From contig NZ_CP077077.1 in the NCBI RefSeq assembly GCF_019139675.1, positions 1,426,001 through 1,490,000 of the forward strand: 64,000 bases of DNA. The letters run 5' to 3'. Source of the stretch: Pseudomonas maumuensis (lineage in GTDB: Bacteria > Pseudomonadota > Gammaproteobacteria > Pseudomonadales > Pseudomonadaceae). Made by a program: the position numbers and the translations under genes. Positions 54,420-63,904 of the stretch are shown here, one piece after another. The notes below the pieces were generated by a model. That model was not told the DNA's origin and did no database searches. It saw nothing but the letters and a program-made list of their open reading frames with translations. Numbering within the stretch: the stretch's first letter is position 1; each line of letters begins with the position of its first letter.

Positions 54420-55235
54420 TCACTCGGCGATTTGCAACTTGCGCGCTTGGGTGTACACGTACCGCAGCTTCTCGTACTCGAACGGCGAATTGGTCTGCCC
54501 ATAGCGGAAGTTGGTGGTGTAGCGCTTGTCCACTGCCCGCAACACGGTCAGCTCCGGATGGTCACTGGCGGTGTCGGGCACGTTCAGGTAGTTGATCTCT
54601 TTCTCCCCTACGTAATCCACCACCAACCCAGTCGTGTCGCGCAGGTTCGACGGCCCGAGGATCGGCAGCATCAGGTAGGGGCCGTCCGGCACTCCATAGA
54701 AGCCCAAGGTCTGGCCGAAGTCCTCACTCTGCCGGGGCAGGCCCATCTTGGTCGCCGGATCCCACAAGCCGCCGACACCGATGATGGTGTTGAACATAAG
54801 GCGCGCGGTGATCTGCGCCGAACGCTTGGGCTTGAGCTGCAGCACGCTGTTGAACAGGTTGGGCACATCACCCAGGTTATTGAAGAAGTTGCTGACCCCG
54901 GTGCGCACGAAGCTGGGGGTGACGTAACGGTAGCCGTCGACCACCGGCAGGAACACCCACTGGTCGAAGCGGTAGTTGAAGTGGTAGATGCGTCGGTTCA
55001 GCGACTCCAGCGGGTCATAGATATTCAATGCGGCCAGGGTCGAGCGTTCGAATTCGCGCTGGTCCAGGCCGGGGTTGAATTTCAGCTCGCGCAGCGGGTC
55101 GACGAAGCCGTCGGCCTCCACGGTGAGTGTTTCGGTCTTGTCGGCCTCGATCACGCTGGCACGCGGCGCGACTTCCTCGGCCAGGGCGCAGCCGCTGGCG
55201 AGCAGGGCGGTGACGAGCAGCAGTCTGTTAACCAC
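54420..55235 (-). CDS. mlaA: MlaA (VacJ) family outer-membrane lipoprotein
   Basis: A 271-residue lipoprotein. The start is GTG 55235 (VNRLLLVTALLASGC), nine bases after GGAG and inside the end of the upstream gene; the lipobox is LASGC. The mature protein has the MlaA core YDPLESLNRRIYHFNYRFDQ, PVVDGYRYVTPSFVRTGVSN and FFNNLGDVPNLFNSVLQLKP. In the Mla system MlaA removes phospholipids from the outer leaflet of the outer membrane and hands them to MlaC. The rest of the Mla system is not in this window. Confidence 0.92.
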   Translation of the reverse strand: MVNRLLLVTALLASGCALAEEVAPRASVIEADKTETLTVEADGFVDPLRELKFNPGLDQREFERSTLAALNIYDPLESLNRRIYHFNYRFDQWVFLPVVDGYRYVTPSFVRTGVSNFFNNLGDVPNLFNSVLQLKPKRSAQITARLMFNTIIGVGGLWDPATKMGLPRQSEDFGQTLGFYGVPDGPYLMLPILGPSNLRDTTGLVVDYVGEKEINYLNVPDTASDHPELTVLRAVDKRYTTNFRYGQTNSPFEYEKLRYVYTQARKLQIAE

Positions 55236-56526
55236 GGAAGAACTCCAGCATGGCGTCGCTGTTGACGCGGTAGTTGAGGTTGCCGCAATGGCCGCCATGG
55301 GGGTAGAGCGTAAGGCGTTCACCGAACACCCGGCGCAGGAAACCGATGTCGCCGGGGCCGAGGATCACGTCGTCGGCGTTGTGCATCACGGCGATCTTCG
55401 GGTTGTCGCGCAGATAATCTTCCAGCGCGTACAGGCTCACCTGGTCGACCAATTGCAGCAGGCTGTTGCCGTCGGTGCGCGCGCGCCACATGGGGATCAC
55501 CTGCTCAGTCAGGTAGCAGTCGAAGTCGCATTGCAGCGCCCGTTTGAAGAACGGCTCCAGGCTGCTGCCCTCGGTGATCGGGAACTTCGGCGGAATGATC
55601 AGCCCGCGACGGTTGATCAGGTCGGAGGTGAAGGCGATGTCGGCGGCTGAGAAGCGGAACGAGGTGCCGATGAGCATGGCCATCTGCTCGTTGGACAGGT
55701 GCTCCCGCGACTTCTGGAAGTCGTAGAGCAACGCATCGTTGAGGTCGATGTAGCCCTTGTCCTGGAAGTAGCGGGTGAGCTTTTCCAGCATCAGTTCATA
55801 GAAGGTGGTGCTGCGGTCGATGCCCTTGACCCGGGTCTGCACCAGCTTGTCCAGGTTGGTGATCGAGGTGTACAGGTTGACCGGCGGGTTGAGCAGCAGC
55901 ACGCGCTTGAACTTGAAGCTCTGGCGGGTTTCGTCGAGCTTGCTGACGAACGCCGCGTCCAGCGCGCCCAGGCTGTAGCCAGTGAGGTAGTACTCGCTGA
56001 CCGGCAGGCGCGCTTGCTGGGCGCGCACCGCCTGCATGACCCGGTACAGGTCCTTGGCGTCTTCGCTCGACACCCCGGGGGTGGCGAAGCGCGAGGCGGC
56101 GCTCATGAAGTCCCAGCTGGTCGGCGAGGACAGTTGCACGACGTGGTAGCCGGCCTGGTAGAACAGTTTCTTCAGGTACTCGTTGATGCTGCTGGAGTAG
56201 GGCGCGCCGGTGCCGGCGATCAGGAAGATCAGCGGCGCTTCGTGGTCCTGTTTGGCCAGGCGGTAGCGCAGCTTCTTCACCGACCAGAAGTTGTCGGGCA
56301 GGGTGAACTCGCGCTCCGGACGCAGGGTGAGGCTGTAGTCGGCCTGGTCGATGTCGTCGTCGCTGGGCAGCGTCGGGCGCTGCTCCGGCGGCGTGGTGGC
56401 GATGGTCGCCTCGAACGGGTTGGTCAGTGGATAGCCGTAGCTCGCCGCATCTATATCCCTCGCCGAGGCGACCGTAGCCATGAGCAGGCCACCAAGCAGG
56501 GCGGCGAGGCGCAAAGATCGAAGCAT
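55228..56526 (-). CDS. Secreted alpha/beta hydrolase-like protein upstream of MlaA
   Basis: A 432-residue protein with a signal peptide (MLRSLRLAALLGGLLMATVASA). The middle part has an alpha/beta hydrolase pattern: PLIFLIAGTGAPYSSSINEY (oxyanion region), the nucleophile elbow YYLTGYSLGALDAAF with Ser in GYSLG, a late Asp region NPKIAVMHNADDVILGPGDI and the His in LYPHGGHCGNL. These residues are complete, so an active periplasmic or envelope hydrolase is plausible. Its stop overlaps the mlaA start by eight bases, so the two are coupled and may act on the same lipids. No named family is claimed. Confidence 0.8.
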   Translation of the reverse strand: MLRSLRLAALLGGLLMATVASARDIDAASYGYPLTNPFEATIATTPPEQRPTLPSDDDIDQADYSLTLRPEREFTLPDNFWSVKKLRYRLAKQDHEAPLIFLIAGTGAPYSSSINEYLKKLFYQAGYHVVQLSSPTSWDFMSAASRFATPGVSSEDAKDLYRVMQAVRAQQARLPVSEYYLTGYSLGALDAAFVSKLDETRQSFKFKRVLLLNPPVNLYTSITNLDKLVQTRVKGIDRSTTFYELMLEKLTRYFQDKGYIDLNDALLYDFQKSREHLSNEQMAMLIGTSFRFSAADIAFTSDLINRRGLIIPPKFPITEGSSLEPFFKRALQCDFDCYLTEQVIPMWRARTDGNSLLQLVDQVSLYALEDYLRDNPKIAVMHNADDVILGPGDIGFLRRVFGERLTLYPHGGHCGNLNYRVNSDAMLEFFRG

Positions 56527-56739
56527 GTAGTCCCCCAAGGAAAGCGCAAGGTCGTGCAGGAAACTAGGACCACGGTAAGTCGGACAAAGTTGCCCGTCGC
56601 CCTGACGTATGTCGCACCAGATGTTGCCGCGCCGGGCAACATTTGTCTTGTGCAACATAGCTGCCGCGCCATGATTTTGCCTTGTCGCGTCCCCTGGGCG
56701 ATCATGCGGCGTTTCGATGACGACTAAGTGGAGATACCC

Positions 56740-57093
56740 ATGGCGCGTAACTGGCCGGTGGTTGCCCTGTTGCTGTTCCTGCCCTTGTGGCTGGCTGCCA
56801 GTTATGGCGTACGTTATGGGCTGATGGAGGATGCCCAATGGGTCGGGCTGTGCAGCGTGCCGGGGGATATCTGGCAATGCCAGGCGCGTTCGCTGCTGGG
56901 CTTGGGGATTCATTTCCAGGTTATCGCCTGGGGGGCGCTGGGGATGGCGTTGGCCTGCCAACTGATACCTGGTCGTGGCGGATGGTGGCTGGCCCTGCTG
57001 GCGCTGGTGCCAGGGATTCCGGCGCTGGTGCTGTACACCGCGAGCATTGCGGTGTTCGCTCTGGTGCTGGCCGGATTGCGGTTGGTCCGCTAA
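56740..57093 (+). CDS. Hypothetical small inner-membrane protein
   Basis: A 117-residue protein with three or four hydrophobic helices: WPVVALLLFLPLWLAASYGV, HFQVIAWGALGMALACQL and WWLALLALVPGIPALVLYTA onward. Two conserved-looking Cys (LCSVPGDIWQCQ) face a short loop. ATG 56740 has GGAG seven bases upstream; a GTG four codons earlier overlaps that site. I do not recognise the family. It is monocistronic. Confidence 0.75.
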   Translation: MARNWPVVALLLFLPLWLAASYGVRYGLMEDAQWVGLCSVPGDIWQCQARSLLGLGIHFQVIAWGALGMALACQLIPGRGGWWLALLALVPGIPALVLYTASIAVFALVLAGLRLVR

Positions 57094-57136
57094 ACGCGGG
57101 CCGGTTCGATCAATGCAAAGTCTCAAGGCAAAAAGA

Positions 57137-57157
57137 AGCCCCGCACAAGGCGGGGCT
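57137..57157 (-). terminator. Rho-independent terminator of the purMN operon
   Basis: Read on the minus strand, AGCCCCGC pairs with GCGGGGCT and is followed by TCTTTTTGCC. It lies 23 bp after the DUF3108 stop. Confidence 0.8.
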
Positions 57158-57179
57158 CGGGGTATCGCAGGCAGCGCTA

Positions 57180-57890
57180 TCAGTTGCCCTTGACCGTCTT
57201 GCCGTCCACCGTACCATCTTGCAGCACGATCACGTATTCCTTGCCGTCGGTCTCGACCTGGCGCAACTGCACCAGCAGGTAGTCCCAGTCTTTGGCGAAC
57301 CACAGCTCGGTGATGCGTTTGCTCTGGCTAGGGTCGCGCACACGCTCGACCTTGATCGCGTCGACCTGGCCGGTCTTGGTGGTGACTTTCTCTGAACCCA
57401 GTACGCGGAAGTCGTAGGTGTCGATCTCGTCACCGTCGACCACCTGGTAGGTCATGCTCTTCTTGCCGGCGGCTACGTCATGCTGCAGGGCCAGCTGATA
57501 GGACGACTTGTCCAGCACGCCACGGTTGAGCGGCAAATTGATCGCATCACCACGGTCGCTGCCGGTGACCTTCTTGCTCGCCCAGTCGAAGGTCAGGTCG
57601 ACCTTCTTCGCCTTGCCCAGGCCGCCGCGCTCGAAGTGGTATTTCTGCGGCAGCAGGGTTTCGTTGTCGAGCTTGAGCGTGCTTTGTTCGGTGAGGCTGG
57701 CGATCATCATGGAGGCCTTGAAGTTAAGGTCCCAGGTACCGTTGGCGTTCTTCACCAGGCTGCGCTCGGCAGTGCCGCTCATGGGCAGTTGCTTCCAGTC
57801 AGCCGTGTAGCTGGCCGCGAAAGGCTTCAGATCAGCTGCCTGGAGTGGCAGGGCGAGCACGGCGAGAGCCAAGAGCAGGGCGCGACGCAT
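57180..57890 (-). CDS. DUF3108 domain-containing periplasmic protein
   Basis: A 236-residue protein with a signal peptide (MRRALLLALAVLALPLQA). The body is beta-rich: PFAASYTADWKQLPMSGTAE and LWFAKDWDYLLVQLRQVETD. This is the DUF3108 fold, related to lipoprotein-like outer-membrane proteins of unknown role. It sits 8 bp after purN and is the third gene of the purMN operon, a linkage common in Pseudomonas. Confidence 0.85.
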   Translation of the reverse strand: MRRALLLALAVLALPLQAADLKPFAASYTADWKQLPMSGTAERSLVKNANGTWDLNFKASMMIASLTEQSTLKLDNETLLPQKYHFERGGLGKAKKVDLTFDWASKKVTGSDRGDAINLPLNRGVLDKSSYQLALQHDVAAGKKSMTYQVVDGDEIDTYDFRVLGSEKVTTKTGQVDAIKVERVRDPSQSKRITELWFAKDWDYLLVQLRQVETDGKEYVIVLQDGTVDGKTVKGN

Positions 57891-57898
57891 AAATTCTC

Positions 57899-58552
57899 CT
57901 AGGATCGAATCAAGTGACCGCTGGCCGCCAGCGGCTGGCCATCCAGTAATGCACCCTGTTCGCCCAGACGCAAGCGTCCTTCGGCGAACCAGCGCACCGC
58001 CAGCGGGTAGATCTGGTGTTCTTGCACATGCACGCGCTGGGCGAGCGTCTGCGCGGTGTCGTCCGTTGCAACCGGCACCACAGCCTGTACGACCAATGGC
58101 CCGCCATCGAGTTCCTCGGTGACGAAGTGCACGCTGCAGCCGTGCTCGGCATCACCGGCCTCCAGGGCGCGCTGGTGAGTGTGCAAGCCTTTGTACTTGG
58201 GCAACAGTGACGGATGGATGTTGAGCAGGCGGCCCTGATAGTGGCGCACGAAACCGCCACTGAGAATGCGCATGAAACCAGCCAGTACCACCAGGTCAGG
58301 CTCGAAGCCGTCGATCAGCGCCATCAGCGCCGCATCGAAGGCTTCGCGACCGTCGAAACCGGTGTGCGCGAGCACCGCGGTGTCGATACCGGCGGCCTTG
58401 GCACGTTCCAGGCCGTAGGCATCGGCGCGGTTCGAGATCACCGCGCGGATGCGTGCCGGGCTGTCGCTGGCGCTGTTGCTGTCGATCAGCGCTTGCAGGT
58501 TGCTGCCGGAGCCCGACAGCAGTACCACGACGTTGCAGGTCTTGCTCGGCAT
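57899..58552 (-). CDS. purN: Phosphoribosylglycinamide formyltransferase (PurN)
   Basis: A 217-residue folate-dependent enzyme of purine synthesis (GAR to FGAR). The N-terminal phosphate loop is LLSGSGSNLQALID. The catalytic Asn-His-Asp set is seen in LLNIHPSLLPKYKG, HGCSVHFVTEELDGG and the surrounding loop. ATG 58552 shares its first base with the last of the purM stop (TGATG), so they are coupled. Confidence 0.95.
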   Translation of the reverse strand: MPSKTCNVVVLLSGSGSNLQALIDSNSASDSPARIRAVISNRADAYGLERAKAAGIDTAVLAHTGFDGREAFDAALMALIDGFEPDLVVLAGFMRILSGGFVRHYQGRLLNIHPSLLPKYKGLHTHQRALEAGDAEHGCSVHFVTEELDGGPLVVQAVVPVATDDTAQTLAQRVHVQEHQIYPLAVRWFAEGRLRLGEQGALLDGQPLAASGHLIRS

Positions 58553-59610
58553 CAGTGTGCCTTGAGGTTCTGCAGTTCGACCTGGGCGGCGCCTTCGGTG
58601 GCTTCGGCGATCTGGCCGATGACCCACGGCTGCTCGCCGGCGGCACGCAGTACGCTCAGGGCGTTGTCGACCTGGTCCTGGGCGACGCAGATGACCATGC
58701 CCACGCCGCAGTTCAGCACGCGGTGCATCTCATGTTCGTCGACGTTGCCTTTTTCCTGCAGGAAGTCGAACACCGCCGGACGCTGCCAGCTGGCCACGTC
58801 GACCACGGCCTGGGCGCCTTTTGGCAGTACGCGCGGGATATTGTCCAGCAGGCCGCCGCCGGTGATGTGGGCCATGGCCTTGACCGCGCCGGTCTGCTTG
58901 ATCAGCTGCAGCAGGGGTTTTACGTAGATGCGGGTCGGCGCCATCAGCAGGTCGGCCAGCGGCTTGCCATCGAGCTGGGTGTTGTCGATGTCGGTGCCGG
59001 AGACTTCGAGGATCTTGCGGATCAGCGAGTAGCCGTTGGAGTGCGGTCCGGAGGACGGCAGGGCGAGCAGGGCATCGCCGGTGGCCACTTTCGAGCCGTC
59101 GATGATCTCGGCCTTTTCCACCACGCCGACGCAGAAGCCGGCCAGGTCATAGTCTTCGCCTTCGTACATGCCTGGCATCTCGGCGGTTTCACCACCGACC
59201 AGCGAGCAGCCGGCCAGTTCGCAACCGGCGCCGATGCCGGTGACCACGGTGGCGGCCACATCGACGTTGAGCTTGCCGGTGGCGTAGTAGTCGAGGAAGA
59301 ACAGCGGCTCGGCGCCGCACACCACCAGGTCGTTGACGCACATGGCGACCAGGTCCTGGCCGATGCTGTCGTGCTTGTTCAGGTTCAGCGCCAGGCGCAG
59401 CTTGGTGCCGACGCCGTCGGTGCCGGAGACCAGCACCGGCTGCTTGTAGCCGGCCGGGATCTCGCAGAGGGCGCCGAAGCCGCCCAGGCCACCCATGACT
59501 TCAGGGCGTGCGGTGCGCTTGGCGACGCCCTTGATGCGTTCGACCAGTGCTTCGCCGGCGTCGATGTCTACACCGGCGTCTTTGTAGCTCAGGGAGGGTT
59601 GCTTGCTCAT
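58552..59610 (-). CDS. purM: Phosphoribosylformylglycinamidine cyclo-ligase (AIR synthetase)
   Basis: A 352-residue enzyme. [20 protein letters not shown] is the N-terminal family signature. [20 protein letters not shown] is the ATP-binding loop, and [20 protein letters not shown] and [18 protein letters not shown] follow. It makes AIR from FGAM, the fifth step of purine synthesis. It is the first gene of the operon purM-purN-DUF3108. Confidence 0.96.
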   Translation of the reverse strand: MSKQPSLSYKDAGVDIDAGEALVERIKGVAKRTARPEVMGGLGGFGALCEIPAGYKQPVLVSGTDGVGTKLRLALNLNKHDSIGQDLVAMCVNDLVVCGAEPLFFLDYYATGKLNVDVAATVVTGIGAGCELAGCSLVGGETAEMPGMYEGEDYDLAGFCVGVVEKAEIIDGSKVATGDALLALPSSGPHSNGYSLIRKILEVSGTDIDNTQLDGKPLADLLMAPTRIYVKPLLQLIKQTGAVKAMAHITGGGLLDNIPRVLPKGAQAVVDVASWQRPAVFDFLQEKGNVDEHEMHRVLNCGVGMVICVAQDQVDNALSVLRAAGEQPWVIGQIAEATEGAAQVELQNLKAH

Positions 59611-59952
59611 TGATCCAGGCCTTTAGGAGGGAGGGATTCAGAAAAACGACCGGGACGGCCAAGGCCACTTTCAGAAACGGCGGCTGCCTGTACGTCACTG
59701 GTCTGCGAAGGCGCGCGATTTTATCAGGGTTGCCCCAAGGCGGCCATCCTCAGGCCGACGGGCAGGCGGGAAATCTGGGCAAAAAGTGGTGTTTCACCCT
59801 GTGCGACTGGTTGCCGCGCCGGTGCCTGTATAAGGTATAGGCATGGCGACGTGCGCAAAGGTGCGGCACGGCGGAGCATTTTCCGACGTGGCGCGGTCAC
59901 AGCCGACAGGCAAGGGCGCGTCGCCCCAAGGTCATCTGGACAGGAATCCTCA
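59611..59952. other. Gap between divergent purM and the DUF2066 gene
   Basis: 342 bp with no coding signal. It holds the purM promoter on the minus strand and an AT-rich segment with TATAAGGTATAGG (about 59829-59841), a possible -10 for the plus-strand genes. No PurR-like palindrome was seen. Confidence 0.6.
59718..59726 (-). promoter_or_regulatory. Extended -10 of the purMN operon
   Basis: Read on the minus strand, TGATAAAAT is an extended -10 (TGn next to TAAAAT). It lies 108 bp before the purM start. The -35 is unclear. Confidence 0.5.
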
Positions 59953-61008
59953 ATGCGTCTTCTCAATTTCCTCGCTGGCGCCTGCCTCGCAGTGGCCGGC
60001 ACCCTCGCGCAGGCCGAAACCGTCTCGGGCCTGTATCAGGTTCGCGAGCCCGTCGAAGGGCAGGGCAGCGAGGCCCGCGCCCAGGCGACCGGCAAGGCGC
60101 TCGATACCCTGGTGCTGCGCCTGACCGGCGACCCCAAGGCCGCGCAGAACCCGGCACTGGCCGCGCTGCGCAAGGACCCGCAACAGATCATCAATCAGGT
60201 CGGCACCGAGGCAGGGCCGCCGGAGTCGGTGCTGGTCGAGTTCGACCCCGGCAGCACCGAGCGCGCCTTGCGTCAGGCCGGCCTGGCGTTGTGGGGCAGC
60301 AATCGGCCGTCGATCCTCGGCTGGTGGCTGAACGACAGCGTCGAGGGCAGCAGCCTGGTGGGCGATGGCCAGGTCGCCGCCGAGCCATTGCGCAAGGCGG
60401 CGCAGCACCGTGGCCTGCCACTACGCTTGCCGTTGGCCGATCTGCAGGAACAACTGGTGGCCAATGCCAAGCTGCTCGAAGGCAACGACCCAACGCCGCT
60501 GCGCGAGGCTTCCGAGCGCTATGGTGCCGATGCCCTGCTGGCTGTCCACGCCCATGAGGCCGACGGTAAGTGGCAAGGCAAGTGGCAGCTGTGGTTGGGC
60601 GACCAGCGCGAGCAGGGCAACGCCGAGGGCGCCGATCAGGTGGCCCTGGCGGATGCCGTGCTGCTGGCGGTAAGCAACCGCCTGGCGCCGCGCTACGTCA
60701 CCCGTCCCGGCGCCAGCAGTGACTTGCAGGTGCAGGTCCAGGGCATGAACCTGCAGCGCTATGCCGAGCTGAGTCGGGTGCTCGAGCCTTATGGCGCGCG
60801 CCTGCAGATGGCCGATGGCGGCACTCTGACCTACGGCGTCACCGGCAATCGGGAGCAACTGCGCGCGCAGTTGAGCCTGGCCAAGCTCCAGGAACTGCCC
60901 GCCGAGCCTATGCCCGCCACGCCCGCGCCGAGCACGCAGACCCCGGCCGGCGCGATGCCGCCAGCCACCGCTGGCAAGCCGTTCGACGGCCTGCGTTTCC
61001 GCTGGTAA
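59953..61008 (+). CDS. DUF2066 domain-containing protein
   Basis: A 351-residue protein with a signal peptide (MRLLNFLAGACLAVAGTLAQA) and the DUF2066 pattern: LYQVREPVEGQGSEARAQAT, then ESVLVEFDPGSTERALRQAG and GWWLNDSVEGSSLVGDGQ. A Pro/Ala-rich segment precedes the C-terminus. ATG 59953 was chosen for its signal peptide. It lies 11 bp before the permease gene. Function unknown; the linkage to hda and perM is widespread. Confidence 0.85.
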   Translation: MRLLNFLAGACLAVAGTLAQAETVSGLYQVREPVEGQGSEARAQATGKALDTLVLRLTGDPKAAQNPALAALRKDPQQIINQVGTEAGPPESVLVEFDPGSTERALRQAGLALWGSNRPSILGWWLNDSVEGSSLVGDGQVAAEPLRKAAQHRGLPLRLPLADLQEQLVANAKLLEGNDPTPLREASERYGADALLAVHAHEADGKWQGKWQLWLGDQREQGNAEGADQVALADAVLLAVSNRLAPRYVTRPGASSDLQVQVQGMNLQRYAELSRVLEPYGARLQMADGGTLTYGVTGNREQLRAQLSLAKLQELPAEPMPATPAPSTQTPAGAMPPATAGKPFDGLRFRW

Positions 61009-61019
61009 GGAGTGCCTGA

Positions 61020-62093
61020 ATGACTGACATGCGTCGCTGGATCTGGCTGGGCGCGGCTTTTGTGATCGCCGTGCTGCTGTACTTTCTGCACAACATTCTC
61101 TCGCCGTTCCTGGTGGGTATCTTGCTGGCCTATCTGGCCGACCCCCTGGTCGATCGCCTGGAGCGCCTCGGGCTGTCGCGCACCTGGGGCGTGGTGGTGG
61201 TGTTCAGCCTGTTCACGCTGATCTTCCTGGCCCTGCTGCTGGTACTGGTGCCGATGCTGGCCAAGCAGTTGCTGCGCCTGTACGAGCTGGCGCCGCAGAT
61301 GCTCGACTGGCTGCAGCATGTAGCGTTGCCCTGGGTGCAGAGCCGCCTGGGCCTGGCCGACGGCTTCTGGAAGTTCGACAAGATCAAGGCCGCCATCGGC
61401 GAGCACATGGGCCAGACTACCGACCTCGTCGGCGTGCTGCTGTCCCAGGCCACCGCCTCGAGCCTGGCGCTGATCGGCTGGCTGGCCAACCTGGTGCTGA
61501 TCCCGGTGGTGGGCTTCTATCTGCTGCGTGACTGGGACCTGATGATGGCCAAGCTGCGCAGCCTGCTGCCGCGCCAGCGCGAACCGCAGGTGGTGGGGCT
61601 GGCCGGCGAGTGCCACGAGGTGCTGGGGGCGTTCGTGCGCGGGCAACTGTTGGTGATGCTGGCGCTGGGCGTCATCTATTCCACCGGGTTGATGCTGGTG
61701 GGGCTGGAGTTGGGCCTGCTGATCGGCATGTTGGCGGGGCTGGCGGCGATCGTGCCGTACATGGGGTTCATCATCGGGATCGGCGCGGCGCTGGTCGCCG
61801 GCCTGTTCCAGTTTGGCGGCGAGCTCTATCCGATGCTGGGTATCGTCGCGGTGTTCATGGTCGGGCAGGCGCTGGAGGGCATGGTGCTGACACCGCTGTT
61901 GGTGGGCGACCGCATCGGCCTGCATCCGGTGGCGGTGATCTTCGCGATCCTGGCAGGGGGCGAGCTGTTCGGCTTTACCGGCGTATTGCTGGCGTTGCCG
62001 GTGGCCGCGGTGATCATGGTGTTGTTGCGACATGTGCATGACTTGTACAAGGAGTCGGACATGTACGCGGGAGCGATCGATCCGGATCTCTGA
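61020..62093 (+). CDS. perM: AI-2E family (PerM-like) membrane transporter
   Basis: A 357-residue protein with eight hydrophobic segments. The N-terminal hairpin WIWLGAAFVIAVLLYFLHNI and PFLVGILLAYLADPLVDRLE, the long helical loop after TM3 and the C-terminal block FTGVLLALPVAAVIMVLLRH are family marks. Some members export autoinducer-2 or ions; the cargo is unknown here. AAGGAG precedes the ATG. Confidence 0.87.
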   Translation: MTDMRRWIWLGAAFVIAVLLYFLHNILSPFLVGILLAYLADPLVDRLERLGLSRTWGVVVVFSLFTLIFLALLLVLVPMLAKQLLRLYELAPQMLDWLQHVALPWVQSRLGLADGFWKFDKIKAAIGEHMGQTTDLVGVLLSQATASSLALIGWLANLVLIPVVGFYLLRDWDLMMAKLRSLLPRQREPQVVGLAGECHEVLGAFVRGQLLVMLALGVIYSTGLMLVGLELGLLIGMLAGLAAIVPYMGFIIGIGAALVAGLFQFGGELYPMLGIVAVFMVGQALEGMVLTPLLVGDRIGLHPVAVIFAILAGGELFGFTGVLLALPVAAVIMVLLRHVHDLYKESDMYAGAIDPDL

Positions 62094-62097
62094 GCGA

Positions 62098-62157
62098 TCG
62101 CCAGGCAAGCCCGCTCCCACGATTCCACGCCTTGCTTGGAACGGGCTTGCCCCCGGA
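62098..62157. repeat. REP-like class-2 pair downstream of the permease
   Basis: ATCGCCAGGCAAGCCCGCTC at about 62098 faces GGAACGGGCTTGCCCCCGGA at about 62138. Degenerate, but the two arms still pair. Confidence 0.5.
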
Positions 62158-62293
62158 TGCTTGAGAAATGGCGCAACTGCTTGATTTTACTTGTGCTATT
62201 TCCCTCGCCGATTGTGCCGTCCGCGTTGCGGGTATAGACTTTGCACACTGTTCATCAAAGGCCCCCTGTGGTCCCCCGCGACCGCCCGCGAGC

Positions 62294-62998
62294 ATGAAAC
62301 CGATCCAGTTGCCCCTGGGTGTGCGTCTGCGCGACGACGCCACCTTCATCAACTACTACCCCGGCGCCAATGCCGCGGCACTGGGCTATGTCGAGCGGCT
62401 CTGCGAAGCCGACGCCGGCTGGACCGAAAGCCTCATCTACCTGTGGGGCAAGCAGGGCGTGGGCCGTACCCATCTGTTGCAGGCCGCCACGCACCGCTTC
62501 CAGCAACTGGGCGAGCCCGCCGTGTACCTGCCCCTGGCGCAATTGCTCGATCGCGGCGTCGAGCTGCTCGATCATCTCGAGCAGTACGAACTGGTATGCA
62601 TCGATGACCTGCATGTGATCGCTGGCAAGGCCGATTGGGAAGAGGCCATGTTCCACTTGTTCAACCGTCTGCGCGACAGCGGCCGGCGCCTGTTGCTGGC
62701 GGCGTCCAGCTCGCCGCGAGAGCTGCCGATCAAGCTGGCCGACCTCAAGTCGCGCCTGACCCTGGCGTTGATCTTCCAGATGCGCGGGATGTCCGACGAG
62801 GACAAACTGCGCGCCCTGCAACTGCGGGCCTCGCGTCGCGGCCTGCACCTGACCGACGAAGTCGGCCACTTCATCCTCACCCGTGGCACGCGCAGCATGA
62901 GCGCGCTGTTCGACCTGCTCGAGCGCCTCGACCAGGCGTCGTTGCAAGCCCAGCGCAAGTTGACCATTCCGTTCCTCAAGGAAACCCTCGGCTGGTAG
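62294..62998 (+). CDS. hda: DnaA regulatory inactivator Hda
   Basis: A 234-residue AAA+ protein. The N-terminal QLPLGVRL is the beta-clamp-binding motif, and the Walker A loop WGKQGVGRTHLL has the Arg-Thr typical of Hda. Walker B is YELVCIDDLHVI, and the Box VII/sensor segments RGMSDEDKLRALQLRA complete it. With the clamp it stimulates ATP hydrolysis on DnaA after initiation. ATG 62294 begins MKPIQLPLGV; an earlier open frame is not supported. Confidence 0.95.
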   Translation: MKPIQLPLGVRLRDDATFINYYPGANAAALGYVERLCEADAGWTESLIYLWGKQGVGRTHLLQAATHRFQQLGEPAVYLPLAQLLDRGVELLDHLEQYELVCIDDLHVIAGKADWEEAMFHLFNRLRDSGRRLLLAASSSPRELPIKLADLKSRLTLALIFQMRGMSDEDKLRALQLRASRRGLHLTDEVGHFILTRGTRSMSALFDLLERLDQASLQAQRKLTIPFLKETLGW

Positions 62999-63123
62999 CG
63001 CCGAAAACACGGCGCCAGAGCGTCGAATCGGAAAAGTCACATGTTTTTCGATAAAATTTGCAAATGGGTCCGATAGAAGGCATAGTTTCCCCCTTCTAAA
63101 GGACTACAGACACGGTCGTGCCC

Positions 63124-63759
63124 ATGCTGAAGCGCTTCGCACCCCTCGTGCCACTTGCACTTGTCACCCTTCTTTACGGCTGTGCCTCCACCGGCCCGGT
63201 CAGCACCTCGCAGGATCAACGCATGGCCGCCGAGCAATCGGTCAAGGCCAAGGCTTCCACTTCTTCCGTATTCACCGAGGAAGAGCTGGCTAGCGAAGAT
63301 GACCTCGAGGCCTTCTCCAGCAACAGCAAACCGTACCAGTTGCCCGTGCTGGCCGACAGCATTCTCGAGCGCGGCATGGCACTGATCGGTACCCGCTACC
63401 GCTTTGGTGGCACTTCCGAGAAATCCGGTTTCGACTGCAGCGGTTTCATCGGCTATCTGTTCCGCGAAGAAGCTGGCATGAACCTGCCGCGTTCGACCCG
63501 CGAGATGATCAACGTCGACGCCCCCAAGGTCGCACGCAACAAACTTAAGCCGGGCGACCTGCTGTTCTTCAGCACCAATGGTCGTGGCCGGGTCAGCCAT
63601 GCTGGCATCTACCTGGGTGACAACCAGTTCATCCACTCCAGCAGCCGCCGCAGCGGTGGTGTGCGCATCGACAGTCTGGGCGACCGCTACTGGAGCAAGA
63701 CCTTCATCGAGGCCAAACGTGCGCTCGCCATGGCGCCGACCACGATCTCGCGCAATTGA
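63124..63759 (+). CDS. NlpC/P60 family lipoprotein endopeptidase
   Basis: A 211-residue lipoprotein. The lipobox is LLYGC (Cys20) and is followed by a Ser/Ala-rich linker. The NlpC/P60 domain has the catalytic Cys in KSGFDCSGFIGYLF, the His in GRVSHAGIYLGDNQFIHSSS and LKPGDLLFFSTNGRG between them. Such enzymes cut peptidoglycan stem peptides. ATG 63124 was chosen; a GTG two codons upstream is also in frame. A terminator follows and a second lipoprotein gene starts 145 bp downstream. Confidence 0.88.
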   Translation: MLKRFAPLVPLALVTLLYGCASTGPVSTSQDQRMAAEQSVKAKASTSSVFTEEELASEDDLEAFSSNSKPYQLPVLADSILERGMALIGTRYRFGGTSEKSGFDCSGFIGYLFREEAGMNLPRSTREMINVDAPKVARNKLKPGDLLFFSTNGRGRVSHAGIYLGDNQFIHSSSRRSGGVRIDSLGDRYWSKTFIEAKRALAMAPTTISRN

Positions 63760-63785
63760 ATTGATATCAAAATGCTGTACCCTGC

Positions 63786-63818
63786 CACGGCGGCGTAGCT
63801 GAAAAGCTCGCCGCCGTG
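63786..63818 (+). terminator. Hairpin after the NlpC/P60 gene
   Basis: CACGGCGGCG and CGCCGCCGTG, extended inward by AGCT on both sides around GAAA, with one bulged T. CGCATTTAC follows, a weak T-tract. Confidence 0.65.
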
Positions 63819-63904
63819 CGCATTTACAGAAAGCGTCTAATCTAAATTCTCAACTCTTTTTACCTTCGGCCATGGCCGGGGCTTCCCGACAGGACGTTTA
63901 CATC

